Source of the DNA: Vibrio lentus
GTDB taxonomy: Bacteria > Pseudomonadota > Gammaproteobacteria > Enterobacterales > Vibrionaceae
Direction of reading: 5' to 3'
NCBI RefSeq assembly: GCF_030409755.1
Contig: NZ_JAUFQE010000002.1
Location: 1,054,001-1,118,000 of the forward strand
Length of the DNA: 64,000 nucleotides
Shown here: positions 49,384 to 58,859 of the stretch, one piece after another
Numbering within the stretch: the first letter of the stretch is position 1
Layout of the letters: each line of letters starts with the position of its first letter
Program-made: the position numbers and the translations under genes
The notes under the pieces: model-generated
Databases searched by the model: none
What the model was told of the DNA's origin: nothing
The model's input: only the letters and a program-made list of their open reading frames with translations

Positions 49384-49674
49384 ATTTGCTAGATACATCG
49401 ATAGCTCGCCTATTTTCATACTCGTTCGCTACCTTTCGCTTATTCCTACCAATAATATTATTACTTCAGTCATCGTTATTCTCAGCGCAATACTGGATTG
49501 TGTTACTGATGGGGTTATCTTTGCATTCAAACAGAGCAATTACCGCTGCTAAATCAAACAACTAGACGCGGATTAAAACGATCAAGACGATTTATTGCAG
49601 CAGTTGTTGAGCACAAAGCCTATATTGACTAGAATGACGCACTTTTTTTATTTACGTACATACAGGTAATGAAC
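49384..49674. other. Intergenic region, no supported gene
   Basis: About 290 bases between the hydroxylase terminator and the DUF3297 gene. An open frame from 49371 to 49565 overlaps the terminator, has no ribosome site and resembles nothing, so it is not counted. The DUF3297 promoter should be in the last 100 bases. Confidence 0.4.
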
Positions 49675-49929
49675 ATGAGCGATACTAATTCAAGACCAGC
49701 TTTACCAGATCATCTTGCAGGTAACCCACGCAGCCCACACCACGTGGCTGAGTGTTTCGAATACCCAATTGGCATTCGTCTAAATGGTAAAGAGCGTACT
49801 GATGTTGAAGAATACTGCATCAGCGAAGGTTGGGTTAAGATCCCTTCTCCTAAAGCGCTAGATCGTTTTGGCCAGCCAATGCTTATTACTCTTAAAGGCA
49901 CAGTAGAAGCTTTCTACATCGAAGATTAA
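49675..49929 (+). CDS. DUF3297 family protein
   Basis: An 84-residue protein containing LPDHLAGNPRSPHH, GIRLNGKERTDVEEYCISEGW and a final LKGTVEAFYIE, the DUF3297 pattern. Function unknown; small, soluble and widely conserved in gamma-proteobacteria. The start at 49675 is eight bases after CAGGT; an ATG two codons earlier is too close to it. A terminator follows at 49979. Confidence 0.88.
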   Translation: MSDTNSRPALPDHLAGNPRSPHHVAECFEYPIGIRLNGKERTDVEEYCISEGWVKIPSPKALDRFGQPMLITLKGTVEAFYIED

Positions 49930-49978
49930 TCACTTCGTGTAACTCGATAATGCCGAGTACAAACGCTGTTGTATAGAA

Positions 49979-50006
49979 GGGTCTAGAGAAATCTAGGCCC
50001 TTTTTT
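49979..50006 (+). terminator. Rho-independent terminator after DUF3297
   Basis: GGGTCTAGA-GAAA-TCTAGGCCC followed by seven Ts. Confidence 0.9.
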
Positions 50007-50350
50007 TATCCTTATTCATACCGCCTTACATATAGCTTTAATCGATTCAACAGTCGTTTAGATGGATCTCGCATTACCAGTTTAACTCTTCTTCTGTTCG
50101 TTATTTGTTCATTCGAAATACTGAGCGTCTCTAAAGAACCTTCCAAAAGTAAAATACACAAACGAAAATATGAAGCGTAGTCTAATTAAATGAAACTAAA
50201 ATGCTGTATTTAAAGTTATTTTTTGTTAATGGCTATCTCTATCACAGAAATTAATCCTGAAGCACATACAATGCCCTGACTTTCGAATGAGCGCTTTATT
50301 TTTTCGTTCGAGCATTTTTATTTCTATCGCCCAATACACATGAGGTTCCT
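50007..50350 (+). promoter_or_regulatory. Upstream region of glpT
   Basis: About 340 bases without a gene before glpT. It is A+T-rich and must hold the glpT promoter. I could not pick out a convincing GlpR or CRP site by eye. Confidence 0.35.
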
Positions 50351-51724
50351 ATGTTTGGAATATTCAAACCTATGGCGCATATCGATCGCTTATCTACCGA
50401 TAAGATCGATAGCACCTACACACGATTACGATGGCAGCTTTTTCTCGGCATCTTTGTTGGTTATGCGGGGTACTATTTAGTCCGTAAAAACTTCAGTTTG
50501 GCGATGCCATATCTTATTGAACAAGGGTACAGTCGCGGAGAGCTCGGGGTTGCTTTGGCCGCAGTTTCCATTGCTTACGGTCTATCTAAATTCTTAATGG
50601 GTAGCGTTTCTGATCGCTCTAATCCTCGTTATTTCCTCAGTGGCGGCTTGTTAATGTCGGCATTGGTCATGTTCTGCTTTGGTTTCATGCCATGGGCGAC
50701 AGGCAGCATCACTGCGATGTTTATCCTGCTGTTCTTGAATGGTTGGTTTCAGGGCATGGGTTGGCCAGCTTGTGGGCGAACCATGGTTCACTGGTGGTCA
50801 CGTAAAGAACGTGGCGAGATAGTGTCGGTATGGAACGTTGCTCACAACGTCGGCGGCGGTTTGATCGGTCCAATGTTCTTATTGGGTCTTTGGGCTTTTA
50901 ATGACGACTGGCGAACCGCTTTTTATGTTCCTGCATTTTTTGCCACTCTCGTTGCTATTTTTGTTTGGTTCACCGTAAGAGATACACCTCAATCTTGTGG
51001 TTTACCGCCGATTGAAGAACACAAAGACGATTACCCAGACGACTACGATACGTCTCATGAGAAAGAAATGACGGCTAAAGAGATCTTCTTTAAGTACGTT
51101 TTCTCTAACAAGTTGTTGTGGTCAATCGCGATTGCTAATGCGTTTGTTTACCTTATCCGTTATGGCGTACTTGATTGGGCTCCGGTCTACTTGAAAGAAG
51201 CAAAAGATTTCTCAGTAGATAAATCTTCTTGGGCTTACTTCTTGTATGAGTGGGCGGGTATTCCTGGAACGCTACTGTGTGGTTGGATTTCAGATAAGTT
51301 GTTTAAAGGCCGACGCGCACCAGCAGGGATCCTGTTCATGGTTCTCGTTACTGTCGCTGTATTAGTGTACTGGCTAAATCCGGCAGGTAACCCAACGGTT
51401 GATATGCTGGCACTTATCGCGATTGGTTTCCTTATCTATGGACCAGTAATGCTAATTGGTTTGTATGCACTTGAACTTGCACCTAAGAAAGCGGCAGGTA
51501 CGGCTGCAGGTCTTACTGGCTTGTTTGGTTACTTAGGTGGCGCAGTTGCTGCCAATGCCGTGCTTGGTTTCATGGTTGACCATTACGGCTGGGATGGCGG
51601 CTTCATTATCTTGGTTGGTGCTTGTGTTGCTTCAATAATTTGTCTGCTTTACGCCTTCTTAGGAGAGCGTGAACACCACAAACAAAAAGAACTAGAACAA
51701 CAGAAAGAAGCATTAACTCAGTAG
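50351..51724 (+). CDS. glpT: Glycerol-3-phosphate transporter GlpT
   Basis: The 457-residue inner-membrane protein has about 12 spans. It carries the family-typical [18 protein letters not shown] at the N-terminus, [17 protein letters not shown] in the first loop, and [20 protein letters not shown]. It exchanges external glycerol-3-phosphate for phosphate. It lies 79 bases before glpQ on the same strand, the usual glpTQ pair: GlpQ makes glycerol-3-phosphate in the periplasm and GlpT imports it. Length is as in E. coli. Confidence 0.96.
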   Translation: MFGIFKPMAHIDRLSTDKIDSTYTRLRWQLFLGIFVGYAGYYLVRKNFSLAMPYLIEQGYSRGELGVALAAVSIAYGLSKFLMGSVSDRSNPRYFLSGGLLMSALVMFCFGFMPWATGSITAMFILLFLNGWFQGMGWPACGRTMVHWWSRKERGEIVSVWNVAHNVGGGLIGPMFLLGLWAFNDDWRTAFYVPAFFATLVAIFVWFTVRDTPQSCGLPPIEEHKDDYPDDYDTSHEKEMTAKEIFFKYVFSNKLLWSIAIANAFVYLIRYGVLDWAPVYLKEAKDFSVDKSSWAYFLYEWAGIPGTLLCGWISDKLFKGRRAPAGILFMVLVTVAVLVYWLNPAGNPTVDMLALIAIGFLIYGPVMLIGLYALELAPKKAAGTAAGLTGLFGYLGGAVAANAVLGFMVDHYGWDGGFIILVGACVASIICLLYAFLGEREHHKQKELEQQKEALTQ

Positions 51725-51803
51725 TTCATTAACTGGACAACGTCATACTAATAAACAACAGAGGCAGGTATATCCTGCTTCTGCTTTATCAAGGGAAACA
51801 ATA

Positions 51804-52859
51804 ATGAAAACAACGTCACTGTCTATGACTTTATTAGCTCTTAGCTTATCTGCAAATGCGTTCGCCGATCCTTTAGTGATTGCGCATCGCGGTGCTTCTG
51901 GTTATTTACCCGAGCATACATTACCGGCTAAAGCACTTGCTTATGCCATGAAACCCGACTACATCGAACAAGATGTCGTGATGACCAAAGATGACCAACT
52001 GGTGGTATTGCATGATCACTATTTAGATCGCGTCACCGATGTTGCTGACCGCTTTCCTGATCGCGCACGAGCAGATGGCCGCTATTACGCGATTGACTTT
52101 ACGCTTGCTGAGATCAAATCACTAAAAGTGACAGAAGGTTTTAACCTAGATAAGCAAGGCAACAGAGTGGCAGGGTACCCAACACGCTTCCCGATGTGGC
52201 AGTCAGATTTTCGCGTTGCTACATTTGCAGAAGAAATTGAACTGATTCAAGGCTTAAACAAAACGCTGGGTTATGACGTAGGCATTTATCCTGAAATCAA
52301 AGCACCTTGGTTCCATCGTCATGAAGGCAAAGATATCTCGAAAGCAGTGCTTGCCACCTTGCAGCAATATGGTTATCTATCAAAAGACGACAAGGTATAT
52401 CTACAGTGTTTTGATGCCAATGAGCTGCAACGTATTAACGATGAATTAATGCCTGCGATGGAAATGGATCTTAAGCTCGTTCAGCTGATGGCCTATACAG
52501 ATTGGAACGAAACCATGACTTACAAGGGCGATAAAGCGACGCCGTACAGTTATGATTGGATGTTTGAGAAAGACGGCATGGCAAAAGTCGCTAGCTACGC
52601 TGATGGCATTGGCCCTTGGAAACCTATGCTGGTGGATGATGCATCGACCAAAGATAACATCATTATTAAGCCATTGATGATGTCAGCAAAAGACGCGGGC
52701 TTAGACGTTCACCCGTACACGTTCCGTGCCGATCCGGGAAGAATCCCAGCTTATGCTGATAACTTTGATGGCATGTTGGATGTCTTTTACAACCAAGTAA
52801 AAGTCGATGGTGTGTTTACCGATTTTCCAGACAAAGCGGTAGATTTCTTAAACCGTTAG
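51804..52859 (+). CDS. glpQ: Periplasmic glycerophosphodiester phosphodiesterase GlpQ
   Basis: The 351-residue protein has a signal peptide (ending SANAFA) and GDPD-family motifs: VIAHRGASGYLPEHT (catalytic His and Glu), EQDVVMTKDDQLVVLHDHYLD (Glu, Asp, second His) and a late YPEIKAPW. It hydrolyses glycerophosphodiesters such as glycerophosphocholine to glycerol-3-phosphate and alcohol, using a calcium ion. It is the second gene of the glpTQ operon, with a perfect 14-base inverted repeat after it (52897-52937). Confidence 0.96.
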   Translation: MKTTSLSMTLLALSLSANAFADPLVIAHRGASGYLPEHTLPAKALAYAMKPDYIEQDVVMTKDDQLVVLHDHYLDRVTDVADRFPDRARADGRYYAIDFTLAEIKSLKVTEGFNLDKQGNRVAGYPTRFPMWQSDFRVATFAEEIELIQGLNKTLGYDVGIYPEIKAPWFHRHEGKDISKAVLATLQQYGYLSKDDKVYLQCFDANELQRINDELMPAMEMDLKLVQLMAYTDWNETMTYKGDKATPYSYDWMFEKDGMAKVASYADGIGPWKPMLVDDASTKDNIIIKPLMMSAKDAGLDVHPYTFRADPGRIPAYADNFDGMLDVFYNQVKVDGVFTDFPDKAVDFLNR

Positions 52860-52896
52860 TTTCCTGCTTAGTTAAGAGATACTAGTAACGAAATAC

Positions 52897-52937
52897 GAAG
52901 AGCTAAAAGCACAGTCTTAAGTCGCTTTTAGCTCTTC
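52897..52937. terminator. Perfect inverted repeat after glpQ
   Basis: GAAGAGCTAAAAGC pairs exactly with GCTTTTAGCTCTTC around a 13-base loop. It lacks a clean T run but is placed as the glpTQ terminator. Confidence 0.7.
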
Positions 52938-53103
52938 ATGTATTAGTCTTAAAAACCTACCCATATTCTTCTTTCTCAGCCCACATTTTGATATTCACTC
53001 GGTTTACAGCAATAACGCGGCTTGATAGGTTACTTCCAATGCAGTCAAATACTTAATCTATAAGTGTTTATCGACTCGACCTTATATTGAATTTGGAAAG
53101 ATC

Positions 53104-53568
53104 ATGGAAGAAAGAAGCAAAGCTTATCTCGATAGCTACCTCAATACATTGTCAGCAGACGTTGCCTCGCAATACACCTCCTTTAGTGCAGACTATTATT
53201 GCGCCGACGAATACAACGCCAACCTATGCGCGCAACTGATACTCAAAGGTGAGAAGCAAGCATCTTGTAGCCTTGAATATTGGTATAGCCATGAAGGGGA
53301 AGCGATGCCTGTCGTGGGGCATTTGCAAGTCGTCACTGATTGGGATGGCAAACCAGTTTGCATTGTAGAGATTACCTCGGTGTCATTGTGCAAATACAAC
53401 GAAGTGACGGCTGAGTTTGCTGCCGCTGAAGGCGAGGGTGACAAAACACTAGAATGGTGGCGAGAAGCACACTGGAACTTCTTCTCTCGCGAATGTGAAG
53501 AACTCAATATAAACCCAAGTGAAGATATGATGCTGGTACTTGAGCGTTTCAAAGTGGTTCATCAATAG
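53104..53568 (+). CDS. ASCH-domain protein
   Basis: A 154-residue protein with the ASCH pattern: a G-E-K motif (ILKGEKQASCSLEYWY, about 56-72) followed by VVGHLQVVTDWDGKPVCIVEIT and EGEGDKTLEWWREAHWNFF. ASCH proteins have a PUA-like fold and are thought to bind RNA or modified nucleosides; some YqfB relatives hydrolyse N4-acetylcytidine. Which applies here is unknown. Single gene, start preceded by GGAAAGATC. Confidence 0.8.
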   Translation: MEERSKAYLDSYLNTLSADVASQYTSFSADYYCADEYNANLCAQLILKGEKQASCSLEYWYSHEGEAMPVVGHLQVVTDWDGKPVCIVEITSVSLCKYNEVTAEFAAAEGEGDKTLEWWREAHWNFFSRECEELNINPSEDMMLVLERFKVVHQ

Positions 53569-53805
53569 TGAAGTCCCAGTGAGTGATGTGTTGATTCGTA
53601 AGGCATGGCACTTAGGCTGCCTTTGACTAAAGCTAGATAGCTAGACACCTAACCGCTACGGTCCTTACCTAACGTCACGACGACTCTACATTTGGGCTAT
53701 GTTGACAAAATAGCTACGAACTCTACTTCGATATCGCCTTCGACAACATTCTGTCCTATCAAAGAGATGGCTTATAAAGGCGCGATGACTAATGCAGGAG
53801 GCAAG

Positions 53806-54312
53806 ATGACAAAGCTAATCGAATTAACAGAAATAGTCTTATTCGACTGGGGCAATACGCTCATGATCGATTTCCCAGAAGCACAAGGGAAAATGTGCGA
53901 CTGGGAAGTTGTCGAAGAAGTTGCTGGGGCGCGTGAAGTGCTGGCTGCGCTTTCGAAACAGCATAAACTCTATGTCGCAACCAATGCGGCTGACTCGACA
54001 GAACAAGACATTATTCAAGCGTTTGAACGAGTTGGTCTGTCTCAATATATCTTGGGTTACTTTTGTAAGGCGAGTCTTGGCGTATCGAAATACGATTTTG
54101 ATTTTTATCCTGCAATCATTTCCAAACTCGGTGTTGCACCACAAGATATCACCATGGTAGGTGACACCTTAGACAAAGATATTTACCCAGCACTTGAAGC
54201 GGATTTGAAAGCGGTGTGGTTGAACACAGAAGGCACTGCTCTTAAGTCAGGGCATCCGAATATCGTACAAGTTCAAAGCCTAAGCGAACTATTGGAGAAG
54301 TACTATGGATGA
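53806..54312 (+). CDS. HAD-superfamily hydrolase
   Basis: ATG 53806 follows a strong AGGAGG and gives 168 residues; an open frame runs further upstream to 53692 but has no ribosome site. Motif I reads VLFDWGNTLM, so the second acidic residue of the usual DxDxT is a glycine. Motif II is LYVATNAAD, and the late VGDTLDKDIYPALEADLKAVW is motif IV with a K upstream. The missing general acid suggests weak or altered phosphatase activity. It overlaps the methyltransferase gene by eight bases. Confidence 0.82.
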   Translation: MTKLIELTEIVLFDWGNTLMIDFPEAQGKMCDWEVVEEVAGAREVLAALSKQHKLYVATNAADSTEQDIIQAFERVGLSQYILGYFCKASLGVSKYDFDFYPAIISKLGVAPQDITMVGDTLDKDIYPALEADLKAVWLNTEGTALKSGHPNIVQVQSLSELLEKYYG

Positions 54313-54901
54313 TTACTCTGAGATCTGGCGTCAGTATTACCAAAAGGCACTAAGCAAACCTCATTTAAAGAGAACTGAGTGCGTAATTAAACTGAATGAG
54401 TCAGGCTTAAATGTTGCGATTGATTGTGGTTGTGGAACAGGTAGTGACATCGCCTTTTTAGAACAGCAAGCGTATCAAGTGTATGGCTTCGACGTTAATC
54501 CTGATTCGATTGCACTATGTCGGGATCGTTTTGGCCGCAAACCTTTGGTCGAGATATCTGAAAGTGGATTTGAACACTATGATTTCCCGAAATCTGGCGT
54601 AGTGATTGCCAATTCGAGTCTGTTTTTTGCTGACCCAACCCGTTTTGACGAGGTTTGGCACAATATTGAAAACTGTCTTGAAGTGGGAGGCGTGTTCGCG
54701 GGCGATTTCATGGGCGTCGATGACAGCTGGGCACATGGCTATCGAACCCCAACAACGCCGTTAACAAAAGCCAAAGTACTTAGCTTATTCAACGACTTTG
54801 AGATAGTACGATTCCATGAGCGAGACGAACAAGCACTCACGTCGCTTGGTAGGATGAAGCATTGGCACACTTACTCGGTCGTTGCGATTAAGCGTCGTTA
54901 A
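54305..54901 (+). CDS. Class I SAM-dependent methyltransferase
   Basis: A 198-residue protein with motif I AIDCGCGTGSDIAFLEQQA (about 39-57), motif II VYGFDVNPDSIALC, and a GGVFAGDFMGVDDSW region as motif IV/post-I. The fold resembles TehB/UbiE-type small-molecule methyltransferases. Substrate unknown. Its first codons overlap the end of the HAD gene (54305-54312), so the two are translated together. Confidence 0.85.
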   Translation: MDDYSEIWRQYYQKALSKPHLKRTECVIKLNESGLNVAIDCGCGTGSDIAFLEQQAYQVYGFDVNPDSIALCRDRFGRKPLVEISESGFEHYDFPKSGVVIANSSLFFADPTRFDEVWHNIENCLEVGGVFAGDFMGVDDSWAHGYRTPTTPLTKAKVLSLFNDFEIVRFHERDEQALTSLGRMKHWHTYSVVAIKRR

Positions 54902-55012
54902 AGTCAGTAACTAAAACTCGTTCAGATGCTTTTCTGTTTTGACGCCAACCTCTCATCTCTTTGTTGTTTAATCCTCTAAGCTAACTCTAGTTTCCATTAA
55001 GAGGACTAGGTT

Positions 55013-55393
55013 ATGAGTATCGAACGTCATGGAATATCTGTTGGCATTGAACGTGTTAGCGGTGAAACCATCGTTGTGTTTAAGGCCAAAGGAAAGCTCA
55101 CACACGATGACTATCAAGCGATGATGCCAATTCTGAATACCACACTAGAAGAACTCGACTCATCTGAACTTAAGATGCTCGTCGACATTTCAACCTTAAC
55201 AGGATGGGAGTTACGTGCAGCTTGGGATGATTTCAAACTTGGGCTAGAACTGGACTCGAAAATAGACAAAATTGCCATCTACGGCGATAAAAGCTGGCAA
55301 GACATGGCATCAAAAGTCGGGAGTTGGTTTGTGCCGGGTGAGATTAAGTCTTTTGAAGATCATGACTCCGCTATCGAGTGGCTAGTTGATTAA
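55013..55393 (+). CDS. STAS/SpoIIAA-like domain protein
   Basis: The 126-residue protein reads GISVGIERVSGETIVVFKAKG, then LTHDDYQAMMPIL, LKMLVDISTLTGWELRAAWDD and IDKIAIYGDKSWQDMASK. This is the SpoIIAA-like/SEC14-type STAS pattern found in many marine gamma-proteobacteria. It probably binds a lipid or partner protein; no function is assigned. Single gene with an AGAGGA ribosome site. Confidence 0.8.
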   Translation: MSIERHGISVGIERVSGETIVVFKAKGKLTHDDYQAMMPILNTTLEELDSSELKMLVDISTLTGWELRAAWDDFKLGLELDSKIDKIAIYGDKSWQDMASKVGSWFVPGEIKSFEDHDSAIEWLVD

Positions 55394-55576
55394 TTCAACC
55401 ACAGTTCAGTTCTTATGACAGCTGGCGAGTGTTCTACTTGAAGGCTGTCGTTTATCGACTCTTAAAGCCATTTCCTAAGCAATTCAATAGAATATGTTCA
55501 CTGCTGAATGTAATATACACCTAGCGCGATACGTTGTGCTACCAAAATAATAAACACAATAACAAGGTCTAAGAAC

Positions 55577-55990
55577 ATGAATAAGGTAATTGATAAGCTC
55601 GCTTGGATATTCATTGAAGATGGCAAGTTGCTGATGGTGAGATCAAAAGGCAAAGAGCTGTTCTACTTGCCGGGCGGAAAGCGCGAAGCAGGGGAAAGTG
55701 ACGAGCAAGCATTGGTTCGTGAAATCAAAGAAGAAATATCAGTAGACCTAGTACCTGATTCCATCAAATACGTTGAGACGTTCACTGGTCAAGCTGATGG
55801 CAAAGCAGAAGGCGTGTCAGTGCAATTGACGTGTTACCTCGCCGATTACACAGGCGAACTCGCTCCAGACACTGAAATTGAAGAGCTTAAGTTTGTTGAT
55901 GGCAACGACAGAGCAGTATGTTCATTGGCTGCTCTTGTTGCGCTTGATTGGTTAGAAGCAAACCAGTATTTACCACTTATCAGTAAATAA
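55577..55990 (+). CDS. NUDIX hydrolase
   Basis: The 137-residue protein has a clear Nudix box: GGKREAGESDEQALVREIKE and the following EI (positions about 34-56, catalytic REIKEE). It likely hydrolyses a nucleoside diphosphate linked to another group; substrate not readable. The N-terminal IDKLAWIFIEDGKLLMVRSK resembles the MutT/DNA-mismatch-type small Nudix enzymes of Vibrio. Single gene. Confidence 0.88.
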   Translation: MNKVIDKLAWIFIEDGKLLMVRSKGKELFYLPGGKREAGESDEQALVREIKEEISVDLVPDSIKYVETFTGQADGKAEGVSVQLTCYLADYTGELAPDTEIEELKFVDGNDRAVCSLAALVALDWLEANQYLPLISK

Positions 55991-56043
55991 TGGTTCGTTA
56001 ATACAAAACGACTGTTTAGTCAGGATCTTTGTAAGATCAGTGC

Positions 56044-56478
56044 TTATGAAAAGCTTGAAGGGCGACTGTCTTTCATCAGAATATCGAGTTTTCTTTGAGC
56101 TTTTTTCGTGTCTTGTAGATCCACCACCTCAATCATCTCGCATTCATCTCTTACCATCTCATTGATTAGGCTCGGATAGTGGCGACAATCTTCAGGTCGG
56201 TCTAAGTAAATGCTGCACGTATATTTCGCTTGGGCATTCTTATCTTTCGTTGGAACAACTTCTAGGAAAGGGCAACGACTTAAACGTTCGCCAGATTTAG
56301 GATCAAACCAGATCTCACTACCGCGAACATATTCAAATATGTCTGGATTGAACAGTTCCCACAAATCAATCTCTTCTTGAGTCGCGGCAAGGTCACCATC
56401 TCCATATTTGATACAGCATTTTCCGCATTGATTACAATTTTTCATTAGTGACTTCATCGGTTGGTGAGCTTTTGTCAT
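56044..56478 (-). CDS. YkgJ-family cysteine-cluster protein
   Basis: The 144-residue protein starts with CNQCGKCCIKYG and has later cysteines in RCPFLEV, YTCSIYLDRPEDCRHYP. This is the conserved C-x2-C-x2-CC ... C-x(n)-C arrangement of the UPF0153/YkgJ family, thought to bind zinc or an iron-sulfur centre. Function unknown. It is convergent with the NUDIX gene and divergent from the small ribbon gene at 56644. Confidence 0.88.
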   Translation of the reverse strand: MTKAHQPMKSLMKNCNQCGKCCIKYGDGDLAATQEEIDLWELFNPDIFEYVRGSEIWFDPKSGERLSRCPFLEVVPTKDKNAQAKYTCSIYLDRPEDCRHYPSLINEMVRDECEMIEVVDLQDTKKAQRKLDILMKDSRPSSFS

Positions 56479-56643
56479 TTTACCACTGATAGCCGTGGCA
56501 CGTTGATTTTGTTGTCCATCGTTTGGAACCTCAAAGGAACCCCCTCATTTGATATTCATTTATCTAGATCACAACACTGCAAACAGGGCTGTAAACAGTG
56601 ATACAATTTGCGCCTAGCAAGTTATTAAAACAAAGGCATAAAA

Positions 56644-56805
56644 ATGAGAACCGTATACACCACTGAAGGCGACATTAACGCAAAGAAACAGAAAGACGCT
56701 TACCCAAAATTGGCGCTATGTGATAATTGCGTTCGAGACTATGTGGTGATTGCTCAAGGTGAACGTACCTATAAGCCTTGTGCGAAATGTGGCGCAGACG
56801 ATTAA
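56644..56805 (+). CDS. 53-residue zinc-ribbon-like protein upstream of rsuA
   Basis: The frame starts at ATG 56644 after AAAGGCATAAAA. It contains KLALCDNCVRDYVV and, 22 residues on, CAKCGADD, so two C-x2-C pairs likely form a zinc ribbon. No named family is recognised. Its stop overlaps the rsuA start (TAATG at 56803-56807), so translation of rsuA is probably coupled to it. Confidence 0.75.
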   Translation: MRTVYTTEGDINAKKQKDAYPKLALCDNCVRDYVVIAQGERTYKPCAKCGADD

Positions 56806-57494
56806 TGCGCCTTGATAAATACCTTTGTAAAAGCACAGAACTAACAAAACTCGAAGCCGTCCAGCGAATCCAAAACGGCGAGGTGAGTGTGAACAGTATG
56901 ATTGTGCTGGACGAGTCTACTCAGGTTCATGAAAGTAACGCTATCTTGCTTAATGGTGATGCATTAACGCTACGAGAGTTTAGATACATCTTAATGCACA
57001 AGCCTGCGGGCACCATCTGTTCCAATATCGACGAAGTGTACCCATCGCTTTTCAATTACCTAGAGTTAGAGAAAGCGTCTGAACTGCACATCGCAGGGCG
57101 GTTAGACGCCGACACAACCGGTTTAGTGTTGATCACCGATGATGGCCGTTGGTCTTTCAATATCACTTTGCCGACCAAGTCGTGTAAAAAGGTCTACCGC
57201 GTGACATTGTCACGAGATATCAAAGATGATGTCGCTGATAAATTCAAGGCGGGTGTTCAGTTGCAAGGTGAGAAAACCCCAACGCGCCCAGCAGAGCTAG
57301 AAGTGGTAAGCTCGAAAGAAGTGTTACTGACCATCACAGAGGGTAAGTTTCATCAGGTTAAACGAATGTTTGCTGCAGTAGGTAACCGAGTTGTAGGGCT
57401 TCACCGAGAGCAAATAGGCGAAGTAAGTTTAGATGTCGAAGAAGGCCAGTGGCGTTATCTCACAGAAGATGAAGTTAGCTCTTTCAGCCAGTAA
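56805..57494 (+). CDS. rsuA: 16S rRNA pseudouridine synthase RsuA
   Basis: Start at ATG 56805, giving 229 residues, close to E. coli RsuA (231). An S4 RNA-binding domain (MRLDKYLCKSTELTKLEAVQ) precedes the synthase domain with the catalytic Asp in GRLDADTTGLVLI, then KKVYRVTL and EGKFHQVKRMFAAVG. RsuA makes pseudouridine 516 in 16S rRNA. An upstream in-frame start at 56778 lies inside the ribbon gene and is unlikely. Confidence 0.93.
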   Translation: MRLDKYLCKSTELTKLEAVQRIQNGEVSVNSMIVLDESTQVHESNAILLNGDALTLREFRYILMHKPAGTICSNIDEVYPSLFNYLELEKASELHIAGRLDADTTGLVLITDDGRWSFNITLPTKSCKKVYRVTLSRDIKDDVADKFKAGVQLQGEKTPTRPAELEVVSSKEVLLTITEGKFHQVKRMFAAVGNRVVGLHREQIGEVSLDVEEGQWRYLTEDEVSSFSQ

Positions 57495-57562
57495 CTGAAA
57501 ACAAATTAAAGCATAAAGCCTAGCGATACTTCTGGGCTTTAAAACAGAAGGAATTGTTTATC

Positions 57563-57937
57563 ATGGAAAACCTCAAAGTCACTGAAATAAAGTCGTTCGT
57601 ACCCGCGAAAGACTTCGACTTATCAAAGCGTTTTTATCAAACTCTCGGCTTTGAAATCATGTCTGAATTCCATGATATCGCCTATTTTCGTCACGGTGAT
57701 TATGCATTCCTTTTACAAGATTTTTACGAACCTGCGCACTGTCACAATTACATGATGCACTTACTGGTGGAAGACGTAAAAAGTTGGTATCAGCACGTGC
57801 AAAACTCTAATGTAATGACGGAATTTGAAGTAACCGTTACTGAGGTTGTAGAACAGCCTTGGGGAATGCTTGAGTTTTGTATCACTGACCCTAGTGGCGT
57901 GCTATGGCGTGTTGCCGAGAACATCAGGCCACGTTAG
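57563..57937 (+). CDS. VOC-fold (bleomycin-resistance-like) protein
   Basis: About 124 residues: KSFVPAKDFDLSKRFYQTLG at the N-terminus, YAFLLQDFY in the middle and FCITDPSGVLWRVAE at the end, the pattern of one VOC repeat pair. ATG 57563 lies 9 bases after AAGGAA. The family binds metal or hydrophobic ligands, and some members bind bleomycin; no resistance is claimed here. Single gene. Confidence 0.8.
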   Translation: MENLKVTEIKSFVPAKDFDLSKRFYQTLGFEIMSEFHDIAYFRHGDYAFLLQDFYEPAHCHNYMMHLLVEDVKSWYQHVQNSNVMTEFEVTVTEVVEQPWGMLEFCITDPSGVLWRVAENIRPR

Positions 57938-58032
57938 CCCGTAAACTTGTTTTAAGGCCAGTGAAGCGCTTCAAATTATCCATATGTCGCTTAATTTATA
58001 CCGCTCTCGGTAATTATCAAATAGGTTAAAAC

Positions 58033-58641
58033 ATGGATATAAAGGCTAAAATGCACAACCAAGACGTTTATTACTGTGATGACGTTGATCTGGTCGCCGA
58101 GCAAACACAATGCTTAGAAGTGCTTTACGATTTCAACCACACTCGCCCGAGTGAAGGTGAGAAGCGCCAGCAAATCATGAAGCAACTGTTTGCAGAAGTT
58201 GGCGAGGGTTGTTACATCGAGCCACCATTGCGCGCCAACTGGGGCCGCCACACGCACCTAGGCAATAACGTGTATGTGAACTTCAATCTCACTCTGGTCG
58301 ACGACACAGACGTATTCATCGGCGACAACGTGATGATTGCGCCTAACGTAACTATCGCGACAGGCACACATCCCATCAGCCCAGAACTCAGGCTCAAAGC
58401 CGCGCAGTTCAACGTGCCTGTTCGCATCTGTAAGAACGTATGGCTTGGCGCGCACACCGTAGTACTTCCTGGTGTCACCATCGGCGAAAATTCGGTTATC
58501 GGAGCGGGCAGCATAGTCACCAAAGACATCCCAGCCAATGTGGTTGCTGTCGGAAACCCTTGTAAAGTGGTACGAGAAATTAATGAACGTGATCGAGAGT
58601 ATTACCACAAAGATCGCCGCATTCCAGACGAGCTTAAGTAA
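58033..58641 (+). CDS. Maltose/galactoside O-acetyltransferase family protein
   Basis: A 202-residue left-handed beta-helix enzyme. The hexapeptide region runs from about 95 (VFIGDNVMIAPNVTIATGTH, with the catalytic His) through VWLGAHTVVLPGVTIGENSV to VVAVGNPCKVVREI. This is the Maa/LacA type that acetylates maltose, glucose or galactosides with acetyl-CoA. Substrate not readable. It is the last non-cassette gene on the left of the integron-like region. Confidence 0.9.
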   Translation: MDIKAKMHNQDVYYCDDVDLVAEQTQCLEVLYDFNHTRPSEGEKRQQIMKQLFAEVGEGCYIEPPLRANWGRHTHLGNNVYVNFNLTLVDDTDVFIGDNVMIAPNVTIATGTHPISPELRLKAAQFNVPVRICKNVWLGAHTVVLPGVTIGENSVIGAGSIVTKDIPANVVAVGNPCKVVREINERDREYYHKDRRIPDELK

Positions 58642-58859
58642 CCCGTATCCCCCATAATTTCGCTGGCTTAGCGTTTGGTCATGCTATACAGAAAGATTCT
58701 GCATTTTCTCTAAAGCCGATGCTAGCTGTGATATAAGTCATTGTTATATAATGGCTAGATTGCATGTGAAGTATGTGCAGTAGAAACTAGACAGAGTTAA
58801 TCTGCATTTAAATACAGAATTTTTCTGTCTAATAAAGCTGTTATGTGTATTGGAGATTT
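58642..58859. other. Left boundary of the cassette array
   Basis: About 220 bases with no gene. TAGACAGA (58791-58798) pairs with TCTGTCTA (58824-58831) around an inner palindrome, TCTGCATTT/AAATACAGA (58801-58818). The first cassette-like start, GTTATGT, lies at 58840. It resembles the cassette starts downstream (GTTATGTGT at 62507), but no integrase gene and no recognisable attI or full attC lie to its left. Confidence 0.45.

Noticed and set aside
49371..49565. A 64-residue hydrophobic open frame
   Set aside because: It overlaps the hairpin terminator, lacks a ribosome site and resembles no protein family.
53692..53805. Longer N-terminus for the HAD protein
   Set aside because: No ribosome site before 53692; AGGAGG directly precedes ATG 53806 and motif I follows at the usual distance.
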